Of a stretch of 42,834 bases of DNA, positions 8,938 to 17,179 are shown piece after piece; position 1 is the stretch's first letter; each line of letters begins with the position of its first letter. Source of the DNA: Chamaesiphon sp. 341R_metabat_111 (GTDB lineage: Bacteria; Cyanobacteriota; Cyanobacteriia; Cyanobacteriales; Chamaesiphonaceae); assembly GCA_025351825.1 (NCBI GenBank), contig JANXVE010000107.1, positions 1 through 42,834 of the forward strand, given 5' to 3'. Below the pieces are notes generated by a model, which was given only the letters and a program-made list of their open reading frames with translations, did not search any database and was not told the DNA's origin. The position numbers and the translations under genes were made by a program.

Positions 8938-9696
8938 ATGTTTAATTTATTTCAAAAAAAGCACAGCACCAAGCCCCGACAATTTGCTATCGGTGATGTT
9001 CACGGTCATTTTGATGGCTTATGCGAACTAGTTGACTTTTTTAAACCAGCCCCAGAAGATCGGGTGTATTTTCTGGGAGATGTGATCGATCGTGGCCCCA
9101 AGAGTGCTCAGGTAGTAAAGTGGATTCGGGAACACAATTACCCCTGTCTGATGGGCAATCATGAAGTGATGCTCCTCACCTCGTTTAATAACGGTGATAT
9201 TGATGAGGTTTCCTTGAGTCACTGGCTGCCCTCCGGTGGTAATACGACGCTTCAAAGCTATGGCGATGCCGGAATCCCTCAAGGCGATCTCGATTGGTTT
9301 GCCAGCCTACCATCTTATATCGATCTTGGTGACACCTTTTTAGTTCACGCCGGAGTCGATCCCTTTCGCGCTCTCGACAAGCAAGACAACGACCAATTTT
9401 GCTGGATTCGTGAAAAGTTTCTCGGCAATCAATTTCCCTATTTCCCCGATAAAATCATTATTACCGGACACACGATCACGTTTACATTACCAGGTGTGCG
9501 TCCAGGCGAAGTCGCCCAAGGGCCAGGTTGGCTAAACATTGAAACTGGAGCCTATCACCAAAGAAGTGGCTGGATGACTGCGCTAGATATCACCAATGCG
9601 ATCGTTTATCAAGTTAATGTATTTTCAGGTAAAAAACGCAAGCAACCACTCGATAAAATTGTCAGAACAGTAGAGCCAACAAGAGTTAAGTTCTAA
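8938..9696 (+). CDS. PPP-type metallophosphoesterase (Ser/Thr phosphatase-like)
   Basis: A 252-residue calcineurin-like phosphoesterase of the PPP class. The three signature motifs are clear: GDVHGHFDG (Asp20, His22), FLGDVIDRGP (Asp48, Asp51, Arg52) and MGNHE (Asn74, His75, Glu76). The later metal ligands are VHAGVD and ITGHT. Bacterial members act either on phosphoproteins or on diadenosine polyphosphates; the sequence cannot decide between them. Length fits the bacterial family. It follows the PP2C gene in the same direction, but a repeat-filled gap of 257 bp separates them. Confidence 0.9.
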   Translation: MFNLFQKKHSTKPRQFAIGDVHGHFDGLCELVDFFKPAPEDRVYFLGDVIDRGPKSAQVVKWIREHNYPCLMGNHEVMLLTSFNNGDIDEVSLSHWLPSGGNTTLQSYGDAGIPQGDLDWFASLPSYIDLGDTFLVHAGVDPFRALDKQDNDQFCWIREKFLGNQFPYFPDKIIITGHTITFTLPGVRPGEVAQGPGWLNIETGAYHQRSGWMTALDITNAIVYQVNVFSGKKRKQPLDKIVRTVEPTRVKF

Positions 9697-9825
9697 ATTA
9701 GAAATGGGTAAATTAGAACACTCATCCATGATGAATTAACGTCATGTCGATCGATTAAAGTCACGCAAAGTAATCGGATCGAATAGTTTAAAGTCTTTCA
9801 AAAATAAATCTTCTCCAGATTATCT

Positions 9826-10188
9826 ATGCTCGATCATCTTTCTCTCTACGTTAGGGACTTGTCCCGCAGCCTAAATTTCTACGATGCTAGCTTGGGTGCG
9901 TTAGGGATTCAAAGATCCTTTGCCACAGCAGAAATAGCTGCCTATGGAGGGATGTTTTTCTGGCTGTATGGTGGCAATTCAGATCCCAATCCACCGCCTC
10001 AACGTCAACATTATGCCTTCAGTGCCAAAGATCGTGCGGCGGTAGATGCCTTTCATGCGGCTGCACTCGCAGCAGGCGGCACAGATAATGGCGCACCAGG
10101 AGTCCGCGCTAAATACGCACCTAACTACTATGCTGCCTATGTCATCGATCCCGACGGCTATAAATTAGAAGCTGTTTGCTATGCATAG
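9826..10188 (+). CDS. VOC (glyoxalase/bleomycin-resistance fold) family protein
   Basis: A 120-residue protein of the vicinal oxygen chelate superfamily. Likely metal ligands are His4 (LDHLSLYV), His62 (QHYAFSA) and Glu115 (YKLEAV). The paired beta-alpha-beta-beta-beta modules, the opening RDLSRSLNFYD and the ending VIDPDGYKLEAV are typical. Small VOC proteins of this class are usually annotated only at family level; lactoylglutathione lyase activity is not implied. It is flanked by the PPP phosphatase and a convergent NurA gene. Confidence 0.88.
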   Translation: MLDHLSLYVRDLSRSLNFYDASLGALGIQRSFATAEIAAYGGMFFWLYGGNSDPNPPPQRQHYAFSAKDRAAVDAFHAAALAAGGTDNGAPGVRAKYAPNYYAAYVIDPDGYKLEAVCYA

Positions 10189-10233
10189 ATGTAGCTCGAT
10201 CTGCTAATGTTGCGATTAAAGCAGCTCTAAATC

Positions 10234-11460
10234 CTAAGCCACGCTGCCTCGTTTTCTGGTTTCCTTATAGGATGTGCCGACATTTTTGATCCCAGTTTTG
10301 ATTAATTCGCGTTCGAGTAATGCAAAAAAGCTCGATCGATCTGCGCCTCTGACTACTGCTTGGTTGTGTGATTCTGCTAGAGCAACAGGATAGCCATAGC
10401 CCTTATTGACTTGAGAAATAATCATGCTCAGAGTTACCCCAGCCACAGCTTCATCCCGAGCTACCCAAGCGGGAACTTCAATCCGAGCGATTTCGGTACC
10501 GACATTGAGATAGCAGAAATAGGTTTTGTGAGCCTCATCGTAATAATCTAAAATTTTGGCAGTACTCTTCCACCAGCAGCTTCGTTGCCCTGGGGCTAGC
10601 TGGGTATTCCACAACGTTGTATCCCGCAAGCCTTCAAACTGCTGACAGGGGAGTTTCGTGGCATCGCCACAGTGAAGCGGGCAATCGGGGACATCGTGGG
10701 GACAAGTCACCAGTCGCAGCAGGTTGAGGTTGTCGATACTCCGCGAAGCACTAAGATAACCGACGATCGGAATCCCCGCTAGCCGCAACTCTTCCCATGC
10801 GGCTAAAATCGGTGTGAGAATCCGCTCCCGTGCCTCTACGGGCAATTGTTCTAGGAACCAATAGACGAGGGAACCATCCACCATCGCTAAGGTGGGTACA
10901 CGGGGTTTGGCGGGGCTTGAAACTCCCTGAATATCATCAAACCCAAATGGTGGATTGACCCAGTTACAGCCCAATTCTGCTAGAACTGTGGCTTCAGATA
11001 CGGCTCGACGATAGCCCAACCATTCTTCGGTGCTAATTCCCCACTGACGAGAAATATATAAATCTTCTTGCTGATAAAAAACTTCAGGAATACTGTCTAG
11101 CAACGGGTGCAAATTCTGCCCATAGTGAATCATTACCCTCCCAACATTGATCAGATAGCAATAGGCAATTTCGTGATGACTGGGGGCAATTTGGGAGCCA
11201 TCTGTGGCAAGGACAGTCTGCTGTGCTGGTGGTGCGGCGATGTCGATGCGGGTATCGAGGGATTCGATCGGGATCGATGTATTGAAAAATAGCCGATTGC
11301 CCCACTGCTGCTGGATTCGATCGATCTCTACTTGTCGCTGAACTGCTTGCTGGAGTGACGAGATTGCTAGCTGTAACCGCTGCTGATTCGCCGCAGTCTC
11401 TCGGACTAAATGTTGGCCGATTCCAGGCAGTTGTTTGGCAACCTTATTGATATCTAGCAT
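10234..11460 (-). CDS. NurA-domain DNA repair nuclease-like protein
   Basis: A 408-residue protein with a NurA-type nuclease domain. The conserved metal-binding aspartates occur in TVLATDGSQ (Asp87) and LAMVDGSLV (Asp195). A basic, helical stretch at 20-55 precedes the domain. A cysteine-rich insertion (pattern C-P-H-D-V-P-D-C-P-L-H-C-G then PC) near 265-285 could bind metal. NurA is the 5'-3' nuclease partner of the HerA helicase in archaea; cyanobacterial homologues are common but less studied. No herA gene is nearby. The start codon sits 14 bp from a large inverted repeat (11476-11633) and has no Shine-Dalgarno. Confidence 0.85.
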   Translation of the reverse strand: MLDINKVAKQLPGIGQHLVRETAANQQRLQLAISSLQQAVQRQVEIDRIQQQWGNRLFFNTSIPIESLDTRIDIAAPPAQQTVLATDGSQIAPSHHEIAYCYLINVGRVMIHYGQNLHPLLDSIPEVFYQQEDLYISRQWGISTEEWLGYRRAVSEATVLAELGCNWVNPPFGFDDIQGVSSPAKPRVPTLAMVDGSLVYWFLEQLPVEARERILTPILAAWEELRLAGIPIVGYLSASRSIDNLNLLRLVTCPHDVPDCPLHCGDATKLPCQQFEGLRDTTLWNTQLAPGQRSCWWKSTAKILDYYDEAHKTYFCYLNVGTEIARIEVPAWVARDEAVAGVTLSMIISQVNKGYGYPVALAESHNQAVVRGADRSSFFALLERELIKTGIKNVGTSYKETRKRGSVA

Positions 11461-11475
11461 GGGAAAGGCTGGGGT

Positions 11476-11633
11476 AAATCCCCTCCTGGGAGGGGTGCCC
11501 GTAGGGCGGGGTGGGTGGATTCACGCAACAACTCAAACCTTGAAAATAGTAATCAGCTCTATGATAACTTCTGGTTTGGCGGCGGAGATTTACCCACCCC
11601 GCCCTTTGGGCACCCCTCCCAAGAGGGGATTTT
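11476..11633. mobile_element. MITE-like element with about 42-bp inverted arms
   Basis: Arms at about 11476-11516 and 11592-11633 are near-perfect inverted copies. Each contains its own smaller hairpin (CCCCTCCTGGGAGGGG on the left; GGGCACCCC and CCTCCCAAGAGGGG on the right). Inner arms CAAACC (11533-11538) and GGTTTG (11573-11578) extend the symmetry. There is no coding sequence. It fills half of the 326-bp gap 11461-11786. The remaining part (11634-11786) contains a small palindromic stretch around CGTTCGCGTAAGCGTAACG and no gene. Confidence 0.75.
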
Positions 11634-11786
11634 AATAGCACAATGGCTGGCAATAGCTGAAATACGTTCGCGTAAGCGTAACGTATAGCGGTGGTCGAGA
11701 ATAACTTAAATATAAGCAATTTCGCGATCGAACCGTCAGCAATTACCAGCCACTACTTATTAGTACACTAGCTTTAGAACTACAAT

Positions 11787-12119
11787 CTACCAACCTTTCT
11801 CAGCTTGAGCTAGAACATAGGTAGCAACATCTTCGATTTGAGCGGCAGAAAGTCTACCACCGAAAGCAGGCATTGCATTTTTACCGTTGGTAACTTGGGT
11901 AGTAATGGCAGCAATCGAATTCATGCCATACTCAGTTAGAGCTGCTTTTTTGAGATTCTTATTGGCCATGATCACATTGTTGCCGCCTGCATGACAAGCA
12001 GCGCAGTTAGCACCGAAGATTTTAGCTCCGCCAGCAGCATCGCCAGCTAATGCAGGAGTACTGAAGGTAATGGTAAACAATGCGATCGCTACTGTAAAGA
12101 TCGAGATTAGCTTTTTCAA
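11787..12119 (-). CDS. petJ: Cytochrome c6
   Basis: A 110-residue precursor of cytochrome c6, the soluble lumenal haem protein that carries electrons from cytochrome b6f to photosystem I. A signal peptide (hydrophobic 4-20, PALA cleavage site) leads to a mature protein of about 85 residues. The haem motif is C-A-A-C-H at 39-43, and Met83 (NAMPAF) is the distal ligand. The C-terminal [13 protein letters not shown] is typical. The start codon is TTG (12119-12117) with GAGGAAA upstream; no ATG exists in the signal peptide region. It lies downstream of psbV in the same direction, 226 bp away with a terminator between. Confidence 0.96.
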   Translation of the reverse strand: MKKLISIFTVAIALFTITFSTPALAGDAAGGAKIFGANCAACHAGGNNVIMANKNLKKAALTEYGMNSIAAITTQVTNGKNAMPAFGGRLSAAQIEDVATYVLAQAEKGW

Positions 12120-12260
12120 GACGGTTTTCCTCTATAAGACGTAAATTAAGGCACAAGATTTGCTGTTAATAATATTTTACCCAGAATCTTGGTTGGTGAG
12201 CAACAAAACTGCTGGCTGGGTCGAAACCTTTAATAGTTTCGATCGTGAGCCAAATTTTAA

Positions 12261-12299
12261 ACGCGCTTTTTAGTTGGGCAATCCTCCCAAAAAGCGCGT
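12261..12299 (-). terminator. Hairpin terminator after psbV
   Basis: Perfect 11-bp arms ACGCGCTTTTT (12261-12271) and AAAAAGCGCGT (12289-12299), extended inside by GGG/CCC. On the minus strand the stem is followed by a T-rich stretch (TTAAAATTTG). It sits 47 bp after the psbV stop and would separate psbV from petJ transcription. Confidence 0.75.
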
Positions 12300-12345
12300 C
12301 TACTGTTAGGTGATTGAGAATTCCCAAACATTCAGTAGCTAGTCA

Positions 12346-12837
12346 CTACCTAACAGTCTTACCACCACCCCATTGCTCGCCCAAGATTTTGGGTTGCATC
12401 AGGATATGTCCAGCAATTGCATACATATTATCCTCCGACAGGTTCTTCATTTCAGTGAAGATATCCGCACTGTCCATGCTAGGGTGCAACTCAGCAATTG
12501 GAGTTTCGCCATCGTAGGTAGTTGGATGATGCATGTAGTCTACCAGCGCGATGATGTTGTCGCGTGAAGGCGTTGCACCAGATAGATCTACCGGACTTAA
12601 ACCGACGTTGAAGTCAGTTTTGGTGACTCCACCAGCATGACATTGGGCGCAAGTTGAGGCAAATAGGGTTCTACCTTGATTGACTTGCTTGAGATTGAGG
12701 GTGGCAGTTTCACCCTGTGGATTTAATTTGACTGTGCGCGTTGCCGCATCGAGTTCGATCGCGTTAGCACTAGTAACTAAGGTCTGGAATGCAAACAATA
12801 TGGTTGCCACAGCCAGCAACAAGAATCGCTTGAACAT
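12346..12837 (-). CDS. psbV: Photosystem II extrinsic cytochrome c550
   Basis: A 163-residue precursor of cytochrome c550, a lumenal subunit that stabilises the manganese-calcium cluster of photosystem II. The signal peptide ends at SANA (residue 26), giving a mature chain of 137 residues. The haem is bound by C-A-Q-C-H at 63-67; the second axial ligand is His118 (AELHPS), which is His92 in mature numbering as in the known structure. RDNIIALVDYM and KILGEQWGGGK are family signatures. The extreme C-terminus (KTVR) departs from the usual aromatic ending. A Shine-Dalgarno AGAGGGAG precedes the ATG. psbV and petJ are neighbours in some other cyanobacteria as well. Confidence 0.97.
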   Translation of the reverse strand: MFKRFLLLAVATILFAFQTLVTSANAIELDAATRTVKLNPQGETATLNLKQVNQGRTLFASTCAQCHAGGVTKTDFNVGLSPVDLSGATPSRDNIIALVDYMHHPTTYDGETPIAELHPSMDSADIFTEMKNLSEDNMYAIAGHILMQPKILGEQWGGGKTVR

Positions 12838-13020
12838 GGTTCTCCCTCTAAAGATAATTTTAATAAATGATAACTACACAATTTGGCTTGACCATTTTGC
12901 TACAGCTTGGGATGATTCCACAACTATCTTATGCTGTCACTATCATCTCATTATCCAGCCCTAGATGCTTGGATTTCTCCTCATAAAGTAAAGAAAAATT
13001 TACAATTGGATTCGATCTAG

Positions 13021-13139
13021 GCTTTAGCTGTTGGGCTTTAGGCTTTAGGGCTTATTCAAGAATATATTTTCTGACCTAATGCAGTAATCTGAACCCAAAG
13101 CCTAAAGCCTAAAGCCTAAAGCCTAAAGCCTAAAGCCTA
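13021..13139. repeat. Inverted pair of heptamer repeats (GGCTTTA / TAAAGCC)
   Basis: Copies of GGCTTTAG at 13021-13049 are followed by six to seven copies of CCTAAAG at about 13094-13139, so the two blocks are reverse complements and could pair. The block runs into the stop codon of accD (TAG at 13139-13137 on the minus strand). The 299-bp gap 12838-13136 holds the psbV upstream region and this repeat, with no gene seen. Confidence 0.85.
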
Positions 13140-14006
13140 CCTCTGATGCAATCTCACCAACTGAGCCACTGTCCGCTTGAGCTGTGTGCGCGGGACGATT
13201 TTGTCTACAAAACCCTTCTGAAGTGAGTATTCCGAGGTTTGGAAGTCGTCGGGGAGTTTTTCGCGGAGGGTTTGTTCGATCACTCGTCTCCCTGCGAATC
13301 CGATGGTGGCTTTGGGTTCGGCGAGGATGATGTCACCTAGCATCGCGAAACTGGCGATGACACCGCCTGTGGTGGGATTGGTGAGAATGGGTAAATAGAG
13401 TAATTTAGCTTCACGGTGTCGTTCCAGCGCGGCGGAGATTTTGGCCATTTGCATCAGACTGAGCATCCCTTCCTGCATTCTGGCACCACCTGAGGCGCAA
13501 ACGATCGCTACAGGCATCCGATGTTTGGTGGCATATTCGATCGCGCGGGTGAGCTTTTCCCCGACGACAGAACCCATGCTGCCGCCCATAAACTGAAAAT
13601 CCATTACGCCCAAAGCCAGAGGCGATCCTTCAATTTTGCCTGTACCTGTCAGGACTGCATCGATTAACCCTGTCTTAGCTTGAGTATCGCGAATTCTGTC
13701 GCTATAGGCTTTGATATCTTTGAACTTGAGCGGATCCATCGGCTGGAGATGTTCGTCGAGTGGACTCCAGGTATCGGCATCGATCAGTTGCTCAATCCGC
13801 TCGTGACAAGACACACGCTTGTGATGACCACATTCTAGACACACCATCTGATTGGCGATGATATCTTTAGAGTAGGCGATCGCATTACAGTTTTGACATT
13901 TTGTCCACAGCCCATCGGCAATCTCCCGCTCCTGCTGTTGCTGGATGCTGGGGCTAGATTTGGGACGATCGGCAAACCAATCAAAGAGGGAGCTGATTTG
14001 GGGCAT
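13137..14006 (-). CDS. accD: Acetyl-CoA carboxylase carboxyltransferase beta subunit
   Basis: A 289-residue subunit of acetyl-CoA carboxylase. Together with AccA it transfers the carboxyl group from carboxybiotin to acetyl-CoA, giving malonyl-CoA for fatty acid synthesis. The N-terminal zinc ribbon is intact (Cys37, Cys40, Cys56, Cys59). The crotonase-fold core shows [30 protein letters not shown] and [12 protein letters not shown]. Full length for the family. Its TAG stop codon is formed by the edge of a heptamer repeat. It is divergent from the kinase gene at 14265. No accA, accB or accC is close. Confidence 0.97.
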   Translation of the reverse strand: MPQISSLFDWFADRPKSSPSIQQQQEREIADGLWTKCQNCNAIAYSKDIIANQMVCLECGHHKRVSCHERIEQLIDADTWSPLDEHLQPMDPLKFKDIKAYSDRIRDTQAKTGLIDAVLTGTGKIEGSPLALGVMDFQFMGGSMGSVVGEKLTRAIEYATKHRMPVAIVCASGGARMQEGMLSLMQMAKISAALERHREAKLLYLPILTNPTTGGVIASFAMLGDIILAEPKATIGFAGRRVIEQTLREKLPDDFQTSEYSLQKGFVDKIVPRTQLKRTVAQLVRLHQR

Positions 14007-14264
14007 ATGGTGGTTAGTCCTAGACTGTTTTCTTGACTGGAAAGAGCGATCGACAACTAATCGATTTTGTCAGTCAGAGATATTATTATCTCGTGTTTGG
14101 GGCAGATTTTCTAGCCTGTTTTAAGTAGCACCATCCACTATTCACTATCCACTGAAACACCAGTAACCATGTTTCGATCCAAAAAGTGAGATTATTCATA
14201 GTCTAGTCAATTTTATCGATAGCATTGCGATAAGATTTAATTGCCACACCACTCTGTCGAAGCT

Positions 14265-15887
14265 ATGAGCTATTGTCTCAATCCTAATTGTCATCGACCA
14301 CAGAACGATCGAGTGGTGAAAATTTGCAAGACTTGTGGTAGCCAATTGCTGCTCAAAGATCGCTATCGATCGATCGGTTTTCTCGATAGTGGTGGCATGA
14401 GTCGGAATTTTTTGGCAATTGATACTGACATGCCTGAGGAAAAACGCTGTGTGATCAAGCAGTTTTTTCCAGCACCTCAAGTTCTCGACGATCCTGAAGC
14501 TTTTCAGAAATCGATCGAGCTGTTTCAACGGGAAGGAGCACAACTAGACAGACTGGGCAATGACTCTCACCAAATCCCCCAACTGTATGCTTATCTGGAA
14601 CAAGAACGCAGATTTTATCTGATTCAAGAATTTATTGATGGACAAAACTTACTCAAGGAATTGGATGAGTATGGTGCCTATTCAGAAGCCAAAGCAATTA
14701 AGTTATTAGATGACCTTTTACCGATCTTAAAATTTGTTCACGATCGCGGCGTAATTCATCGCGATATCAAGCCCGAAAATATCATGCGGCGCAAGAACGG
14801 TGAATTAGTATTAATTGATTTTGGCATGTCCAAACATCTCAATAGTACTGTGATGTCACGGGGGACAACTGGGGGGACAATGGGCTACGCGCCACCCGAA
14901 CAGATTCGGGCGGGTGTTGCTTATCCAGCCAGTGATATCTATGCTCTGGGGGCTACCTGTATCCATTTACTGACGAATGTTACCCCCGATCGACTGTACG
15001 ATTTCATGGCAAATAAATGGACGTGGCGACAAGAATTGGCCACTCAAGAACGACCGATTGGCGATCGATTAGCCAGTGCAATCGATCGAATGCTAATGAA
15101 TGAAGTCCAGGATCGTCATCAATCGATCGCTTGTATCATTGCAGCATTAGCAGCACCACCTGTGAATAATTGGCGGCTCAAAGCAATGGTTAGTGCAGCG
15201 ATATTAGCTACAACCACAACTGGATTGGCAGCCTATACAAATCGGGAACAGATTGAATGTCAATTCGGTGGTTACAATCAACTTTGTCTTCAACCAGTTG
15301 CCCGATTGGAACTACAATCACCGCAGAAGATTGGGAATGTCCTCTACTATCCTTACCTGTCAGCAAAAGATAGTCAGGGTAAATCAGCAGAGATTAACAT
15401 GGCAGTATTGAGCGATCGATATGAATGGCAATTAGGATCGGATAACCAGGTTAAGCTCAAAGGAAAAACTCAGTCAGTACCAATTTCGATTCTCAAACAA
15501 GAATTGGAAAAACAAGGCATCTTTAAAATCATGAACAATCCCAATCGGATTATTGCACTGGGTACTGCTTCTTGTGAAGGAGCTGGCCCAGCAGAAGAGG
15601 CAAGAGCAATGAATCGAGCTAAAACAATTCAATCCCAACTTATCAAACAATTGTTCCAAGTCAAGGAGTATCCGATTTTAAATTTAGGTCAATTTAATCG
15701 TGATAGCTGTAAATTAACTACCAGCGGAACCTCATTTCAACGCAGTCTAGTTATTGTGGGAATGCGAAATGAAACTGAAGGACTAGAAGTAAAAGCAGCA
15801 CTATATCAACGGCTAGGGAAAACAATTAAAGGTCTAAACCTCAATGATTATTCTCAAGGCAGCCTAGAAAAATTTGCTTTGAAATAG
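14265..15887 (+). CDS. Zinc-ribbon Ser/Thr protein kinase with C-terminal membrane segment
   Basis: A 540-residue protein. Starting at the ATG at 14265, four cysteines (4, 9, 21, 24) form a short zinc-ribbon-like motif. An upstream TTG at 14241 would add eight residues that look unrelated. The PknB-type kinase domain spans about 32-290: glycine loop LDSGGMSRNF, Lys in CVIKQFF, HRDIKPEN with Asp167 and DFG with Asp185, then GTTGGTMGYAPPEQ in the activation segment. A membrane helix (MVSAAILATTTTGLAAY) follows. The C-terminal region of about 200 residues contains a stretch (ALGTASCEGAGPAEEARAMNR) faintly like OmpA-type peptidoglycan-binding folds; this is a guess. Such 4-Cys kinases are typical of cyanobacteria. 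Substrates unknown. Confidence 0.9.
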   Translation: MSYCLNPNCHRPQNDRVVKICKTCGSQLLLKDRYRSIGFLDSGGMSRNFLAIDTDMPEEKRCVIKQFFPAPQVLDDPEAFQKSIELFQREGAQLDRLGNDSHQIPQLYAYLEQERRFYLIQEFIDGQNLLKELDEYGAYSEAKAIKLLDDLLPILKFVHDRGVIHRDIKPENIMRRKNGELVLIDFGMSKHLNSTVMSRGTTGGTMGYAPPEQIRAGVAYPASDIYALGATCIHLLTNVTPDRLYDFMANKWTWRQELATQERPIGDRLASAIDRMLMNEVQDRHQSIACIIAALAAPPVNNWRLKAMVSAAILATTTTGLAAYTNREQIECQFGGYNQLCLQPVARLELQSPQKIGNVLYYPYLSAKDSQGKSAEINMAVLSDRYEWQLGSDNQVKLKGKTQSVPISILKQELEKQGIFKIMNNPNRIIALGTASCEGAGPAEEARAMNRAKTIQSQLIKQLFQVKEYPILNLGQFNRDSCKLTTSGTSFQRSLVIVGMRNETEGLEVKAALYQRLGKTIKGLNLNDYSQGSLEKFALK

Positions 15888-15893
15888 CAATCT

Positions 15894-16009
15894 AGGCTTT
15901 AGGCTTTAGGGATTAGGCTTTAGGGATTAGTGGATGGTGAATTCAGTCTCCCATGCTCCCGCGCTCCCGTCTCCCCGTCCCCCAGTCTCCCAACTCCCAA
16001 CTCCCAAAC
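15894..16009. repeat. Heptamer repeats followed by a C-rich minisatellite
   Basis: GGCTTTAG/GGGATTAG units (15894-15929) are followed by C-rich units (15948-16009: GCTCCC, GTCTCCC, AACTCCC). The C-rich part runs right up to the ATG of the next gene at 16010, so that gene has no Shine-Dalgarno. Confidence 0.8.
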
Positions 16010-17158
16010 ATGCACAACCAATTCCCCGCTTTAGCAAATAAATCTTACTTCAACTACGGCGGACAGGGGCCATTGCCTCAAGCAGCCTTGGACGCGATCC
16101 TTGGGTCATATCAGCAGATTCAGTCCAAAGGGCCATTTGGACTCAAAACTAGTAAATTGGTGATTCAGGAGTCAAATTTGACCCGTCAGGCGATCGCTTT
16201 AGAGCTGGGTGCAGCGGCGGGATCGATCGCGTTGACTGAAAATGTCACGGCTGGTTGTAATATTGCGCTGTGGGGAATAAATTGGCAACCAGGCGATCGA
16301 ATTCTGGTATCTGATTGTGAGCATCCAGGTGTGATTGCCAGCATCAAAGAAATCTGTCGCCGCTTTCAAGTATCGATCGACTTTTTCCCATTGTTAGCTA
16401 CTTTAAATAGTGGCGATCCAATTGAAGTAATTACGACACATTTACAACCGCAAACTCGATTGGTTGTGCTCAGTCATGTCCTGTGGAATACCGGACAAGT
16501 ATTGCCATTAGCTGAGATTGCTGCGGCTATTCATGGATATTCGCAGGCAACCGAGCGGATTTATACTTTAGTAGATGCGGCTCAATCAGTAGGTTTATTG
16601 CCACTAAATTTAGATAAATTAGGCATCGATTTTTATGCATTTACCGGACACAAATGGTGGTGTGGACCTGAAGGTGTGGGCGGGTTGTATATTCGCCCCG
16701 ATGTCATTGAAGATTTAGATCCGACATTTATTGGCTGGCGAAGTCTGGATTATAGCCAGCCAGAATTGCCATTAATTAATGATGCCCGTCGCTATGAAGT
16801 TGCGACATCTGCCTATCCTTTGTATGCTGGATTACGAGCATCGATCGAACTCCATCAAGCATGGGGCAGTTCGATCGACAGAGCGACCAAAATCATCAGT
16901 TTAGCGACTTATCTGTGGCAGAATTTGCAACAAGTGCCAGGGATTAAATGCCTAGATCGGACAGCTCCACAATCGGGTTTAGTCTCTTTTCAAGTTGAAT
17001 CGATAAATCATGGTAAGTTAGTGCAATCATTAGAAGATAAGGATTTTTATCTGCGAACAATTGTCGATCCAGACTGTATTCGAGCATGTACTCATTACTT
17101 TACCAGCACTGCTGAAATTGATGAGTTAATCCAATGCCTGAGTAAGCTGATAAAATAG
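16010..17158 (+). CDS. Aminotransferase class V-fold PLP enzyme (cystine C-S lyase-like)
   Basis: A 382-residue pyridoxal-phosphate enzyme of the class V (NifS-like) fold. The opening FNYGGQGPLP, the DCEHPGV substrate loop, LVDAAQSVGLLPL and the lysine motif TGHKWWCGPEGVGG (internal aldimine lysine in HKWW) are visible. The pattern resembles the cyst(e)ine C-S lyase C-DES of Synechocystis, which releases persulfide from cystine. Assignment to that activity rather than to an epimerase-like relative is inference. The ATG at 16010 is chosen because the 19 residues encoded by the open frame upstream are pure repeat. The glycosyltransferase gene follows 21 bp downstream, so the two may be co-transcribed. 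Confidence 0.85.
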   Translation: MHNQFPALANKSYFNYGGQGPLPQAALDAILGSYQQIQSKGPFGLKTSKLVIQESNLTRQAIALELGAAAGSIALTENVTAGCNIALWGINWQPGDRILVSDCEHPGVIASIKEICRRFQVSIDFFPLLATLNSGDPIEVITTHLQPQTRLVVLSHVLWNTGQVLPLAEIAAAIHGYSQATERIYTLVDAAQSVGLLPLNLDKLGIDFYAFTGHKWWCGPEGVGGLYIRPDVIEDLDPTFIGWRSLDYSQPELPLINDARRYEVATSAYPLYAGLRASIELHQAWGSSIDRATKIISLATYLWQNLQQVPGIKCLDRTAPQSGLVSFQVESINHGKLVQSLEDKDFYLRTIVDPDCIRACTHYFTSTAEIDELIQCLSKLIK

Positions 17159-17179
17159 AGCCTAAATATCCTCACACTC

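Noticed and set aside
13021-13139. Regular short repeats that might be a CRISPR array
   Set aside because: Units are heptamers in direct contact with no spacers, and there are no cas genes; they fit the cyanobacterial STRR class.
14241-14264. An eight-codon extension of the zinc-ribbon kinase from TTG
   Set aside because: The ATG at 14265 begins directly before the first zinc-ribbon Cys; the extra residues show no conserved pattern.
15953-16009. A 19-codon N-terminal extension of the PLP enzyme
   Set aside because: It is encoded wholly by C-rich minisatellite sequence and the family core begins at the ATG at 16010.
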